NCBI RefSeq assembly: GCF_009728145.1
Contig: NZ_WOCA01000005.1
Coordinates: 1-64,000 of the forward strand
Direction of reading: 5' to 3'
Source: Ornithinibacillus caprae
Lineage (GTDB): Bacteria; Bacillota; Bacilli; Bacillales; Amphibacillaceae
Length of the DNA: 64,000 nt
The position numbers and the translations under genes were made by a program. The notes under the pieces were generated by a model, which made no database searches, had not been told where the DNA came from, and saw only the letters and a program-made list of their open reading frames with translations. Positions 53,296 to 61,943 of this stretch are shown here, piece after piece; positions within the stretch are counted from its first letter, which is position 1, and each line of letters opens with the position of its first letter.

Positions 53296-54504
53296 ATGGA
53301 TTTTCATTTTTCAGAAGAACAAACCATGTTAAGAAGTACCGTTAGAAGTTTTGTAGATAAGGAAATTATGCCTCATATTGCAGAATGGGATCGTCAAGGA
53401 AAATTCGATCCAGCTATTATCCCTAAGCTAGCTAACTTAGGCTTAATGGGCGTATGTATCCCCGAACAATATGGTGGCAGTGGAATGGATTATAACTCAC
53501 TAGCTATTGTTTGCGAAGAACTAGAAAGAGGAGATACTGCATTCCGAACAGCAGTGTCTGTTCATACCGGACTAAATAGCATGACACTGCTTCAATGGGG
53601 GACAGAGGATCAGAAGCAAACGTATTTAGTCCCACAAGCGAAAGGCGAAAAAATTGGTGCATTCGGACTTACAGAGCCAGGAGCTGGTTCCGATGTAGCT
53701 GCGATCCAATCGACTGCTGTGAAAGAAGGAGATTATTATATTTTAAATGGACAAAAAACATGGATATCCCTATGTGACACAGCAGATCATTTTATTGTTT
53801 TTGCTTATACTGATAAATCGAAGAAACATCATGGAATATCAGCATTTATTGTAGAACGTACATGGGAAGGTTTTTCCTCTAAAGCAATTAAAGGAAAACA
53901 TGGTATTCGTTCCGGTAATACTGGAGAAATATTTTTTGAAGATGTAAAGGTTCCAGCAGAAAATCTCCTAGGTGAAGAGGGAGAAGGATTTAAAATTGCG
54001 ATGTCAGCATTAGATAATGGGCGGTTCACCGTTGCTGCTGGTGCTGTTGGACAGATTATGGCTTGCTTAGAAGCTAGTGTTAATTACTGCCATGAACGGG
54101 AGACATTTGGTAAACCGATTGGTAAACATCAGCTTGTTCAACAAATGATTGCCAAAATGGAAGCAGGATTACAGATGAGCCGACTACTTGTCTATCGTGC
54201 AGGAGAATTAAAAAATGAAGGAAAACGAAATACAAGAGAAACCTCTCTTGCTAAATGGCAGGCGTGTGATTTTGCTAATAAAGCAGCTGATGACGCGATG
54301 CAAATTCATGGTGCATATGGTTATTCAGATGAATACCCAGTGGAGCGTTATTTACGTAATTCTAAAGCTCCTGTAATCTATGAAGGAACACGTGAAATTC
54401 ACACGATTATGCAAGCGGAATATGTATTAGGCTACCGACAGGATAAACCGTTAAATAAAATGCTCCCTGCTTGGAATTCAGAGGAGAAAGAAACCGTTAA
54501 ATAG
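53296..54504 (+). CDS. gcdH: Acyl-CoA dehydrogenase, probable glutaryl-CoA dehydrogenase
   Basis: A 402-residue flavoenzyme. FGLTEPGAGSDVAAIQSTA and YILNGQKTWISLCDTADHFIVF bind FAD; the catalytic Glu is in KAPVIYEGTREIHTIMQAEYVLG. Neighbouring genes for glutarate activation suggest it oxidises and decarboxylates glutaryl-CoA to crotonyl-CoA. The C-terminal arm differs from that of short-chain dehydrogenases (HTIMQAEYVLGYRQ). AGGAG precedes the start; the gene is 20 bases after the CoA-transferase. A general short-chain or branched dehydrogenase remains possible. Confidence 0.85.
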   Translation: MDFHFSEEQTMLRSTVRSFVDKEIMPHIAEWDRQGKFDPAIIPKLANLGLMGVCIPEQYGGSGMDYNSLAIVCEELERGDTAFRTAVSVHTGLNSMTLLQWGTEDQKQTYLVPQAKGEKIGAFGLTEPGAGSDVAAIQSTAVKEGDYYILNGQKTWISLCDTADHFIVFAYTDKSKKHHGISAFIVERTWEGFSSKAIKGKHGIRSGNTGEIFFEDVKVPAENLLGEEGEGFKIAMSALDNGRFTVAAGAVGQIMACLEASVNYCHERETFGKPIGKHQLVQQMIAKMEAGLQMSRLLVYRAGELKNEGKRNTRETSLAKWQACDFANKAADDAMQIHGAYGYSDEYPVERYLRNSKAPVIYEGTREIHTIMQAEYVLGYRQDKPLNKMLPAWNSEEKETVK

Positions 54505-54516
54505 TACCTCTTGAAA

Positions 54517-54637
54517 GCACCTACCAATTGATAGAAGAAGGTAGGTGCGCTATGCTTATTAGTAAGAAAAAGTCGTGTGAAATTATGTATATCTCACTCT
54601 ACGACTTAATTAGGATAAGAAAGCATATTTTCTTATC
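54517..54637 (+). other. Three hairpins between gcdH and the aldehyde dehydrogenase gene
   Basis: GCACCTACC/GGTAGGTGC (54517-54548), AAGTCGT/ACGACTT (54570-54607) and GATAAGAAA/TTTCTTATC (54614-54637). None has a proper T-run. They could process or stabilise the operon mRNA or partly end it. Confidence 0.5.
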
Positions 54638-54663
54638 TACTAAAAAAGAGGAGGTTTTAGGCA

Positions 54664-56112
54664 ATGATTCAAACGTTAACGAAAAGTATTTACATTAACG
54701 GCGAATGGAGAGAAGTTGATCAGAACCAAACACAAGTCATTTACAATCCTGCTACACTCGAGCCTATTACAGAAGTAGCATATGGAGGTGCAACGGAAAC
54801 GAAAGAGGCGATCGAAGCCGCTTCAAATGCATTTCCTACCTGGAGTGAAATGACTGGAAGACAGCGTTCTCGTGTGCTATACAAAGCTTCTGAGCTAATG
54901 AGAAAAGATGCTAACCGATTAGGTGAAATCCTAACAAGCGAACAAGGAAAACCACTTAAAGAAGCAATTGGTGAAGTAAAGGGTGCTGCAGGATTTTTAC
55001 TATGGTATGCAGAAGAAGCAAGTCGCGGCTATGGTGAATGGATTCCCTCTTCCATCAAATCGAAACGAATGCTCGTCATTCCTAAACCAGTTGGTGTAGT
55101 CGGTGCTATTACGCCTTGGAACTTTCCATCTTCCATGATTACACGTAAATTAGGTCCCGCATTAGCTGCCGGGTGTACCGTTGTATTAAAACCATCACCA
55201 GAGACCCCTCTATCCGCAATAGAGATTGTAAAAATCTTTGAACAAGCTGGTATGCCTGCCGGAGTTGTCAATCTAGTAACTGGAGACGCTCAGGAAATAG
55301 GTAAAGAAATGCTAACAAATAAGGAAGTAAAAGCTATTACCTTTACCGGTTCAACGGAAGTTGGCAAATACTTAATGCGTGAGAGTGCAGATCATGTAAA
55401 GAAGGTTGCGCTTGAATTAGGTGGTCATGCACCAATTATTGCTTTTGAGGATGCTGATATTGATAAAGCTACCACACTAGCACTAGGAAGTAAGTTTAGA
55501 AATAATGGGCAGACCTGTATCTGTGCAAACCGATTATATGTGCATGAATCAATAGCTGAAGAATTTACGAATACACTTAAAGAAAAAGTACAGCAGCTTA
55601 AAATCGGCTCTGGTTTAGAAGAGGATACCGATCTTGGGCCGCTAATTAGTGATAAAGCAACAGAAAAAGTGCAAGCCCATTTAGATGATGCCATTCAAAA
55701 GGGGGCAAATATCGTGTGTGGCGGAAATAAATGGGATGGCGACCTAAAGGGTTACTTCTATCCACCAACCGTTATTTCCAATGTTACCGATGACATGGTT
55801 GTCATGCGAGAAGAAACTTTTGGACCGTTATTCCCAATCCAAACCTTCTCCGATGAAGCTAGTGTCATTGAAAAAGCAAATAATACAGATTATGGGTTAG
55901 CTGCATATATATTTACTGAGAATACATCTCGTACATTACGAGTAGCAGAAAAGCTTGATTACGGAATTGTCGGAGTCAATGATGTATTCCCTGCCGTACC
56001 AGAAGCACCATTTGGTGGAATCAAACAATCTGGTAATGGAAAAGAAGGTGGCCATCATGGTATGGATGAGTTTTTAGAAAGAAAGTTTATTTCTATCGGA
56101 ATCGACTCGTAA
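54664..56112 (+). CDS. NAD(P)-dependent semialdehyde dehydrogenase (GabD family), probable glutarate semialdehyde dehydrogenase
   Basis: A 482-residue aldehyde dehydrogenase. NGEWREVDQNQT starts the fold; TPWNFPSSMITRK and KPSPETPLSA are cofactor parts; the general base Glu is in LELGGHAP and the catalytic Cys in NNGQTCICANR. The family is closest to succinate/glutarate-semialdehyde dehydrogenases (GabD/DavD). In this cluster the likely step is glutarate semialdehyde to glutarate. AGGAGG with a 9-nt spacer. It may be separately transcribed, because 159 bases with hairpins lie before it. Confidence 0.88.
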   Translation: MIQTLTKSIYINGEWREVDQNQTQVIYNPATLEPITEVAYGGATETKEAIEAASNAFPTWSEMTGRQRSRVLYKASELMRKDANRLGEILTSEQGKPLKEAIGEVKGAAGFLLWYAEEASRGYGEWIPSSIKSKRMLVIPKPVGVVGAITPWNFPSSMITRKLGPALAAGCTVVLKPSPETPLSAIEIVKIFEQAGMPAGVVNLVTGDAQEIGKEMLTNKEVKAITFTGSTEVGKYLMRESADHVKKVALELGGHAPIIAFEDADIDKATTLALGSKFRNNGQTCICANRLYVHESIAEEFTNTLKEKVQQLKIGSGLEEDTDLGPLISDKATEKVQAHLDDAIQKGANIVCGGNKWDGDLKGYFYPPTVISNVTDDMVVMREETFGPLFPIQTFSDEASVIEKANNTDYGLAAYIFTENTSRTLRVAEKLDYGIVGVNDVFPAVPEAPFGGIKQSGNGKEGGHHGMDEFLERKFISIGIDS

Positions 56113-56210
56113 ATTTAAGACTTGGATGACTCTTTGTATCGTCCTATGCAATTTAATAGTAGGGACTATATTAGAATCCTTAGCTTTTACCGGCCTTTAC
56201 AGTAGAAATA

Positions 56211-56258
56211 AAAAGGGTAGATGTTAGCAGGAACACCCCCTGTTCATCTACCCTTTTT
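56211..56258. terminator. Terminator between the two convergent catabolic operons
   Basis: 13-bp stem AAAAGGGTAGATG/CATCTACCCTTTT with T-run. The inner loop has GCAGG/CCTGT-like pairing. The 293-bp gap 56113-56405 holds only this. Confidence 0.9.
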
Positions 56259-56405
56259 TATATTTAGAAGGACTTCTGATCGCTGTCCAGCTCGCATTTT
56301 GCCCTTGAGATATCTTATCATGGACGTTTCACGGCTAAGAAGCTCTCATATTGTCTTTCAAAAACTATTAAGTACTTTACGGAGACAAAACTCATCTGTA
56401 CTTCT

Positions 56406-56735
56406 TTATAAACTATTATTATCCATATACGCTTCATATTGTTTATACAAATCTCTTAAAGCTGAAGCCAAAGCATTTCCTGCCTTACCCAAATAATGCT
56501 TTCTCACTTCTTCAACAGGCTCTTCAATTCCCTCCTGTAAGCTGTAGCCCCTTAATAGTTGTTGGACAAACTCCCGTCCATGTACAGTAGCTAACGTACA
56601 CCCAGCTGTCACGATAACCCCGTATTTTTTATCAATTTCAGCAGTAATCGTCAATGTATCATAAATATTTTTGGCAGCCATTCCAGATGGAAGCCTTGCA
56701 TGTCCAGCTATAAAAACGGTCTTCACCAAACTCAT
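56406..56735 (-). CDS. DUF3870 domain protein
   Basis: A ~109-residue protein: KTVFIAGHARLPSGMAAKNIYDT starts the family, then KYGVIVTAGCTLATVHGREFVQQLLRGYSL and HYLGKAGNALASALRDLYKQYEAY. DUF3870 has no known activity. A single Cys in TAGCTLAT and the GHARLP loop look like ligand- or metal-binding residues. The ATG at 56735 overlaps the IclR stop by ATGA, so it is co-translated; GTG 56726 gives better spacing for AAAGGA. Its constant position next to the regulator suggests a role tied to effector sensing or to the pathway; inference. Confidence 0.82.
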   Translation of the reverse strand: MSLVKTVFIAGHARLPSGMAAKNIYDTLTITAEIDKKYGVIVTAGCTLATVHGREFVQQLLRGYSLQEGIEEPVEEVRKHYLGKAGNALASALRDLYKQYEAYMDNNSL

Positions 56736-57475
56736 TCCTTTCTAAGTTGACTTCGATATCCTAATTTATTGGATATATCCATTGCTGTTTGCAATGTCTT
56801 CTCTTTGATTAATTCTAAGTTTTCACCGATAAAATAACTAGATAATCCACTAACGGTTAATGCAGCTATTACTTGATTACGATGATCATAGATTGGATAG
56901 GAAATCCCTGTTGTATCCGTATCCTGTTCTCCAATACTAAATGCATAGCCTCTTTCCCGAATCAACATTAATTCCTGAGCTAATCTTTCATTATTGGTTT
57001 TAGTTACTATAGCTTCTTGTTCATCTTCTGGTAAATAGGCTAGTAAAAGCTTGGGACCTGACCCAATATATAATGGGGAGCTTTTCCCTATTCTCGTATA
57101 AAGTCTCAATGCTTTGTTACTTTCCACCTTCTCAATATATGTAGCCTCATGTTGATTTACGATCACAAGATGAACGGCTTCATTGATTTGCTCTGCCAGG
57201 CTCTCCATAAATGGTAAAGCTGTTTTTCTTACTTCTAATTGATCCGCAACAAGTTGTCCTAATTCTAATAGTTTTAGCCCTAAGCGATAGCGACTATCAT
57301 GCTCCGAGTTTTTTAGTTTATGAACATATCCCATTGCTTCTAATGAACTTAATAATCGGTATGCAGTTGGTTTAGGCAGATTAGCTTTGATAGCAATTTC
57401 TTTTAATGTTAGCTCATCTACATCCTCCGTAAATAATTCAAGCATATTTAATGCCTTGACCACACTTTGATTCAT
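56732..57475 (-). CDS. IclR family transcriptional regulator
   Basis: A ~247-residue IclR regulator. The N-terminal winged helix has VVKALNMLELF, LTLKEIAIKANLPKPTAYRLLSSLEAMGYV; the C-terminal effector domain has LGLKLLELGQL, INEAVHLVIVNQHEATYIEKVES and RERGYAFSIGEQDTDTTGISYPI. Start 57475 is chosen: it begins MNQSVVKALN as usual and has AAGGGG upstream; the ATG at 57532 overlaps the previous stop but has no ribosome binding site. It is the fifth gene in the lysine operon and is the likely binder of the palindromes at 57504 and 63127. Confidence 0.9.
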   Translation of the reverse strand: MNQSVVKALNMLELFTEDVDELTLKEIAIKANLPKPTAYRLLSSLEAMGYVHKLKNSEHDSRYRLGLKLLELGQLVADQLEVRKTALPFMESLAEQINEAVHLVIVNQHEATYIEKVESNKALRLYTRIGKSSPLYIGSGPKLLLAYLPEDEQEAIVTKTNNERLAQELMLIRERGYAFSIGEQDTDTTGISYPIYDHRNQVIAALTVSGLSSYFIGENLELIKEKTLQTAMDISNKLGYRSQLRKE

Positions 57476-57503
57476 ACCCCATTTCCCCTTGTAAGGAAAA
57501 TGT

Positions 57504-57523
57504 CCCTCTACTAGAGTAGAGGG
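57504..57523. promoter_or_regulatory. Palindrome just before the IclR gene
   Basis: CCCTCTACT-AG-AGTAGAGGG, 9-bp perfect arms, in the 56 bases between the lysine dehydrogenase stop and the preferred IclR start. It could be an operator, or an mRNA hairpin tuning regulator level. Its sequence differs from the operator at 63127. Confidence 0.5.
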
Positions 57524-57531
57524 ATTTTCCA

Positions 57532-58704
57532 TTAAATATTCACATGCGACTTTTCTAGTTTTTCTGTTTCTTTGATATGAACATTCCGTTTTGCCATCTC
57601 ATCCATATACAATTTACCAGGAACGATCTTTTCTGGTGGATATACCCCAGGTTTATCAATCTCCCTACTTGCAATCATTTGTGCTACTACAGAGATTGTA
57701 TTTGCTGTTGCTCTTGCCATTGCAGTAACGTTGGTTGAACGATCTTTATAGGTTGTCATTTCATATTCATACGTTACTTGTTCCCCATTTTTAATTCCTG
57801 AAACAATAACCCGGAGAAGAACAGCATCATCTTTGTCACCTAGGTCAACAATTGGTTCCAACACTTTTAATAATACATCTCGAGGATTTACCTTTTGTCC
57901 CTTCACATCAACCTGATAATCCATCCGAGTTAAATTTAAATCCACGAGCAGTTTAAATTTCTCCGCATGTCCTGGGTAACGAATTGTTTTATATTCCAAT
58001 GTATTCACATTTGGAAATGATAGCGGTAATGTTGATGTTCCCCCAGATGTATGAAATGCCTCTAACGGTCCAAATTTTTCAAAATGTACCCGCTCTACTT
58101 CAGATAAAGAAGGTACTTCCTGTTTAATTCCATTCCGAATGATTAACGAAGGGTCTGTATAGTGATCAAATACTCCTTCCATGGAGAATACATGATTATA
58201 TTCCAATGGTGGTTCCGGACGAACAGGAATACCTCCAACGTAAAGTTTGATAGATTCAAGTTGATCAAGTTTACTAGCTCCATAGCCTGACAAAATATTG
58301 ATCATTCCTGGTGCTACTCCAAGATCTGGAATTAACGTCACATTAGCAGCTTCCGCTTCCTCCTTTAAGGCCAATACCTTATCTGTCATATGTCCAATAT
58401 GTCCACCAAGATCAACCGAGTTAACTCCTACTTCAATAGCGGTTTTTGCAACCACTTCATTGAATGAGTAGAATAAGGCATTGATGATTACATCAAATTG
58501 TCTCATGTAATTTGCCAGCTCTTGTTCATCACTTGCATCCACTTGATATGCAGTTAGTTTTGAAGAATTTAACCCATCACACACTTGCCTAGCTCGCTCT
58601 AGGTCTATATCCGCTAGCCCTACTGCTTCAACACCATCACTAGCAACTAAATCACGTGCCGCTTCCTTTCCCATTAAGCCAGATCCTAGTACACCTATTT
58701 TCAT
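57532..58704 (-). CDS. L-lysine 6-dehydrogenase (saccharopine dehydrogenase family)
   Basis: A 390-residue NAD-dependent dehydrogenase. The Rossmann start [20 protein letters not shown] and the blocks [52 protein letters not shown] and [20 protein letters not shown] recall Geobacillus stearothermophilus lysine 6-dehydrogenase, which oxidises the epsilon amino group to give 2-aminoadipate semialdehyde (piperideine-6-carboxylate). AAGGAG before ATG 58704 sets the start; the frame extends to a GTG at 58713. A saccharopine reductase role is the alternative. The aldehyde dehydrogenase next to it fits the product. Confidence 0.85.
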   Translation of the reverse strand: MKIGVLGSGLMGKEAARDLVASDGVEAVGLADIDLERARQVCDGLNSSKLTAYQVDASDEQELANYMRQFDVIINALFYSFNEVVAKTAIEVGVNSVDLGGHIGHMTDKVLALKEEAEAANVTLIPDLGVAPGMINILSGYGASKLDQLESIKLYVGGIPVRPEPPLEYNHVFSMEGVFDHYTDPSLIIRNGIKQEVPSLSEVERVHFEKFGPLEAFHTSGGTSTLPLSFPNVNTLEYKTIRYPGHAEKFKLLVDLNLTRMDYQVDVKGQKVNPRDVLLKVLEPIVDLGDKDDAVLLRVIVSGIKNGEQVTYEYEMTTYKDRSTNVTAMARATANTISVVAQMIASREIDKPGVYPPEKIVPGKLYMDEMAKRNVHIKETEKLEKSHVNI

Positions 58705-58733
58705 AACACTCACTCCTTTTCAAGTCATATGAA

Positions 58734-60230
58734 CTATTCCACATCAATTTGTGCGCGCTGAAGCTTTCCACTAAAATCTACGTACACAGCTTTCCACTCT
58801 GTAAATACATCTAATGCTTGAACCCCAGAATCGCGGTGACCATTACCTGTACCTTTTGCTCCACCAAATGGCAAATGAATTTCCGCCCCTGTTGTTCCAG
58901 CATTGACATACACAATTCCTGTATCAAGATCACGCTGTGCTTTAAACACACGATTAACATCCTGTGTAAAGATAGAGCTTGATAATCCATACGTGACACC
59001 ATTGTTCACTTCAATTGCCTCTTCAAAGCTTTTTACTGGGATCAACGATACAACCGGACCAAAAATTTCCTCTTGAGCAATCCGCATATCCGCTGTTGCA
59101 TCTGTAAACAATGTCGGTGCAAAATAATGTCCTTTTCCTAAATCGCCCTCTGTTAACTCATAGCCTCCAGCTAATAGCTTAGCACCTTCGTTCTTTCCAA
59201 TTTCAATATAATTTTTAATTTTATCTAAGCCCGCTTTATTAATAATTGGACCAACTTTGATCGATTCATCTAACCCGTTACCTATCGTCAGCTTTTCCAT
59301 TTCCACTAATAAGCGTTCTTCTAATCTCTCTTTGACATCTTCATGTACAATCACACGACTGCATGCCGTACAACGCTGTCCACTTGTGCCAAATGCACTC
59401 CATAAAATCCCTTCTACAGCAAGATCTAAATCAGCATCATCCATAACAATAACTGCATTCTTTCCTCCCATTTCCAGAGAGACCTTCTTTAACTGGCGAC
59501 CACATTCTCCAGCTATATTACGTCCGGTTTCATTGGAACCCGTAAACGAAATAACACGAATATCATCATGGTGGACCATAGCATCACCAACCGTAGATCC
59601 AGATCCGAATACTACATTTAGAACACCTTTTGGTAAACCAGCTTCTTCAAAAATCTTCGCTAACTCATATGCCATAATCGGTGTTTCTGTTGCAGGTTTC
59701 CAAATCACTGCATTACCCGCAACAATTGCAGGGAATGACTTCCAAGTTGCTATCGCAATTGGGAAGTTCCATGGTGTGATAATACCAACAACACCGATTG
59801 GTGCACGAACACTCATAGCAAATTTATCCTTTAATTCGGCTGGTGTTGTTTGACCGAATAATCTTCTTCCTTCTCCTGCCATATAAAATGCCATATCAAT
59901 TCCTTCTTGTACTTCCCCGCGGGCTTCCTCAATTACCTTCCCATTTTCCATTGTTAATAGCTGGGATAATCTTTCCTTACGCTCTTTCATTAAGTTTCCT
60001 ACACGATAAAGTACCTCTGCTCGTTGCGGTGCTGGAACTAAAGCCCACTCCTTTTGCGCTGCCTTTGCTGCCTTAACAGCTTGATTAACAGCTTCACCAT
60101 CTGATAATGGAACATCCACTACGGTCTCTCCTGTAGCCGGATTAATAACCGGAGTAGTTTTTTCTACCTCTACCCATTCTCCATTTAAAAAGTTTGCTAA
60201 CTTTTTTGTCTTAAGTGATACATCTGTCAT
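58734..60230 (-). CDS. Aldehyde dehydrogenase, probable 2-aminoadipate semialdehyde dehydrogenase
   Basis: A 498-residue aldehyde dehydrogenase. FLNGEWVEVEKTTPVINPATG begins it; TPWNFPIAIATWKSFP and WKPATETPIMAYEL bind NAD(P); the general base Glu is in LEMGGKNAVIV and the nucleophile Cys in SGQRCTACSR. The frame FGGAKGTGNGHRDSG is at the end. It resembles 2-oxoglutarate-semialdehyde and aminoadipate-semialdehyde dehydrogenases alike; beside lysine 6-dehydrogenase it most likely makes 2-aminoadipate. TAGGAGGG is upstream of the start. Confidence 0.85.
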   Translation of the reverse strand: MTDVSLKTKKLANFLNGEWVEVEKTTPVINPATGETVVDVPLSDGEAVNQAVKAAKAAQKEWALVPAPQRAEVLYRVGNLMKERKERLSQLLTMENGKVIEEARGEVQEGIDMAFYMAGEGRRLFGQTTPAELKDKFAMSVRAPIGVVGIITPWNFPIAIATWKSFPAIVAGNAVIWKPATETPIMAYELAKIFEEAGLPKGVLNVVFGSGSTVGDAMVHHDDIRVISFTGSNETGRNIAGECGRQLKKVSLEMGGKNAVIVMDDADLDLAVEGILWSAFGTSGQRCTACSRVIVHEDVKERLEERLLVEMEKLTIGNGLDESIKVGPIINKAGLDKIKNYIEIGKNEGAKLLAGGYELTEGDLGKGHYFAPTLFTDATADMRIAQEEIFGPVVSLIPVKSFEEAIEVNNGVTYGLSSSIFTQDVNRVFKAQRDLDTGIVYVNAGTTGAEIHLPFGGAKGTGNGHRDSGVQALDVFTEWKAVYVDFSGKLQRAQIDVE

Positions 60231-60264
60231 GCTAAATCCCTCCTAAAATTAGTGAATGATTATG

Positions 60265-61929
60265 TTATCGATTACGAAGTTGTGTAATCGTTGATGATAC
60301 AGAAATTTGCTCCTTATCTGTCCGTATTTCAATTACAGTTGGCTTCTGTGACATTAACGCTTGATCTAGTGCTGATTCAAATTGACTTAGCGAATCAACT
60401 TGGTATCCCACTGCGCCAATGCTTACCGCTAGGTCGACAAATGAAACAGTACCCAAATCAGTTGCCATTACTCTTTTTGGATAATGAATTTCCTGATGCA
60501 TTCGAATGGTTCCATACATATTATTGTTAAATACAAGCGCAATAATTGGAATCGATTCACGAACTGCTGTTTCTAGCTCCTGAACCGTCATCATAAAGCC
60601 ACCATCACCAGATAGGGAAACAACTATTTTCGATGGATAAGCAAGCTTTGCTCCTAATGCAGCTGGCATGCCATATCCCATTGCACCAGATGTTGGTCCA
60701 ACGTATGTATGTTTTTCTGTAAATGGATAAAAAGCATGTAACCATCCAGCAAAGTTACCCGCATCATTGGTTAAAAGTGATTCCTTTGGTAGTTTATTAG
60801 CTAGCATATGGATAATATGCTTATTAATCACATCATCTTCACTAGGGGGTATATCACTCACTTCTCTATACGTAGCGTTACATTTCCCTGCCCAAACCGA
60901 CCAGGAAGGCATTACTTTTATGCGCTGAAGCATTTCTAACGCTTCATATAAGTCTGATATGATCCCTAGACAAGGTGGATACACCTTTCCAATTATGTCA
61001 TGCTCGATATCTATGTGAATGAGCTTTTGATCATTGTTTATTAAAGTATAATCCTGAGTAGTTACTTCTGAAAGTCTCGTTCCCAGTGCCAAAATAACAT
61101 CTGCATCTTGAACCAGTTGAAGAATCTTCTTACTCGTCCCCAGCCCAAGATGACCTGCATACATGGGATGATTATTCGGAAACACGTCATGACGACGAAA
61201 TGCTGTCATAACTGGAATGGTGAATCTTTCGGCAAAGCCTACCAAAAGCTCCTCAGCTTTAGCTAACTTTATTCCTCCCCCTGCAATGATGAGAGGTGAT
61301 GTTGCATTTGCGAGTAATTGTTTAACCTGGTTTGTTTCGGTTTCAGAAGGTGCTGGCTTCGGCCGTTGGATTACTGGTCCAAAAGACATCTCTCGTTCAA
61401 CTGGTAAAATGTCTTCTGGTAAAGAAACGATTACAGGTCCAGGTCTACCAGATTTTGCAATTCGAAAGGCACGTTGAACAATTTCCGGTATTCTTTCTGG
61501 ATCCTTTACTTCCACTGCCCATTTAGAAATAGGTTTGAAAAATTGATCCAAATCGACCTCTTGAAACCCTTCTCTTCCCCGAAACTTACTATGCACCTGC
61601 CCTAGAAACACAACCATCGGAGTAGAATCCTGATAAGCAGTATGTACCCCAATAGATAAATTGGTAGCACCTACTCCTCTTGTCGCCAGTACAACCCCTG
61701 GCTTTAATGCCGCTTTCGCATAACCCTCCGCCATAAAAGCAGCTCCACCTTCATGTCTTGTAGAAATTACTCGGATTGTAGGTTCATCATATAATGCATC
61801 TAAAACTGGTAAATAGCTTTCACCAGGTACACAAAATACTTGATTAATAGTTTCTCTTTTCATGCATTCAACAATCGCTTGAGCAGCAGTCATATTCATT
61901 TTCTCTTGAGCGCTATGGTGTGCACACAT
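60265..61929 (-). CDS. Thiamine-diphosphate enzyme, candidate 2-oxoadipate decarboxylase
   Basis: A 554-residue enzyme of the acetolactate synthase/benzoylformate decarboxylase superfamily. Glu60 in RHEGGAAFMAEGYA is the catalytic ThDP-activating residue; the ThDP motif GDGGFMMTVQELETAVRESI and VFNNNMYG are at ~445-475; all three domains are complete. The gene lies between the aminotransferase and aminoadipate-semialdehyde dehydrogenase genes and has no small regulatory subunit of acetolactate synthase. I infer that it decarboxylates 2-oxoadipate to glutarate semialdehyde. AGGAG lies ~12 nt before ATG; ATG 61899 is also possible. Confidence 0.82.
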   Translation of the reverse strand: MCAHHSAQEKMNMTAAQAIVECMKRETINQVFCVPGESYLPVLDALYDEPTIRVISTRHEGGAAFMAEGYAKAALKPGVVLATRGVGATNLSIGVHTAYQDSTPMVVFLGQVHSKFRGREGFQEVDLDQFFKPISKWAVEVKDPERIPEIVQRAFRIAKSGRPGPVIVSLPEDILPVEREMSFGPVIQRPKPAPSETETNQVKQLLANATSPLIIAGGGIKLAKAEELLVGFAERFTIPVMTAFRRHDVFPNNHPMYAGHLGLGTSKKILQLVQDADVILALGTRLSEVTTQDYTLINNDQKLIHIDIEHDIIGKVYPPCLGIISDLYEALEMLQRIKVMPSWSVWAGKCNATYREVSDIPPSEDDVINKHIIHMLANKLPKESLLTNDAGNFAGWLHAFYPFTEKHTYVGPTSGAMGYGMPAALGAKLAYPSKIVVSLSGDGGFMMTVQELETAVRESIPIIALVFNNNMYGTIRMHQEIHYPKRVMATDLGTVSFVDLAVSIGAVGYQVDSLSQFESALDQALMSQKPTVIEIRTDKEQISVSSTITQLRNR

Positions 61930-61943
61930 ATCATTTTCATCTC

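Noticed and set aside
56221-56496. Plus-strand open frame between the convergent operons
   Set aside because: It runs through the terminator hairpin and the antisense of DUF3870, and has no ribosome binding site or recognisable domain.
59257-59853. Open frame (198 codons) opposite the aminoadipate-semialdehyde dehydrogenase gene
   Set aside because: Antisense of a strongly motif-supported gene; no independent start signal or domain.
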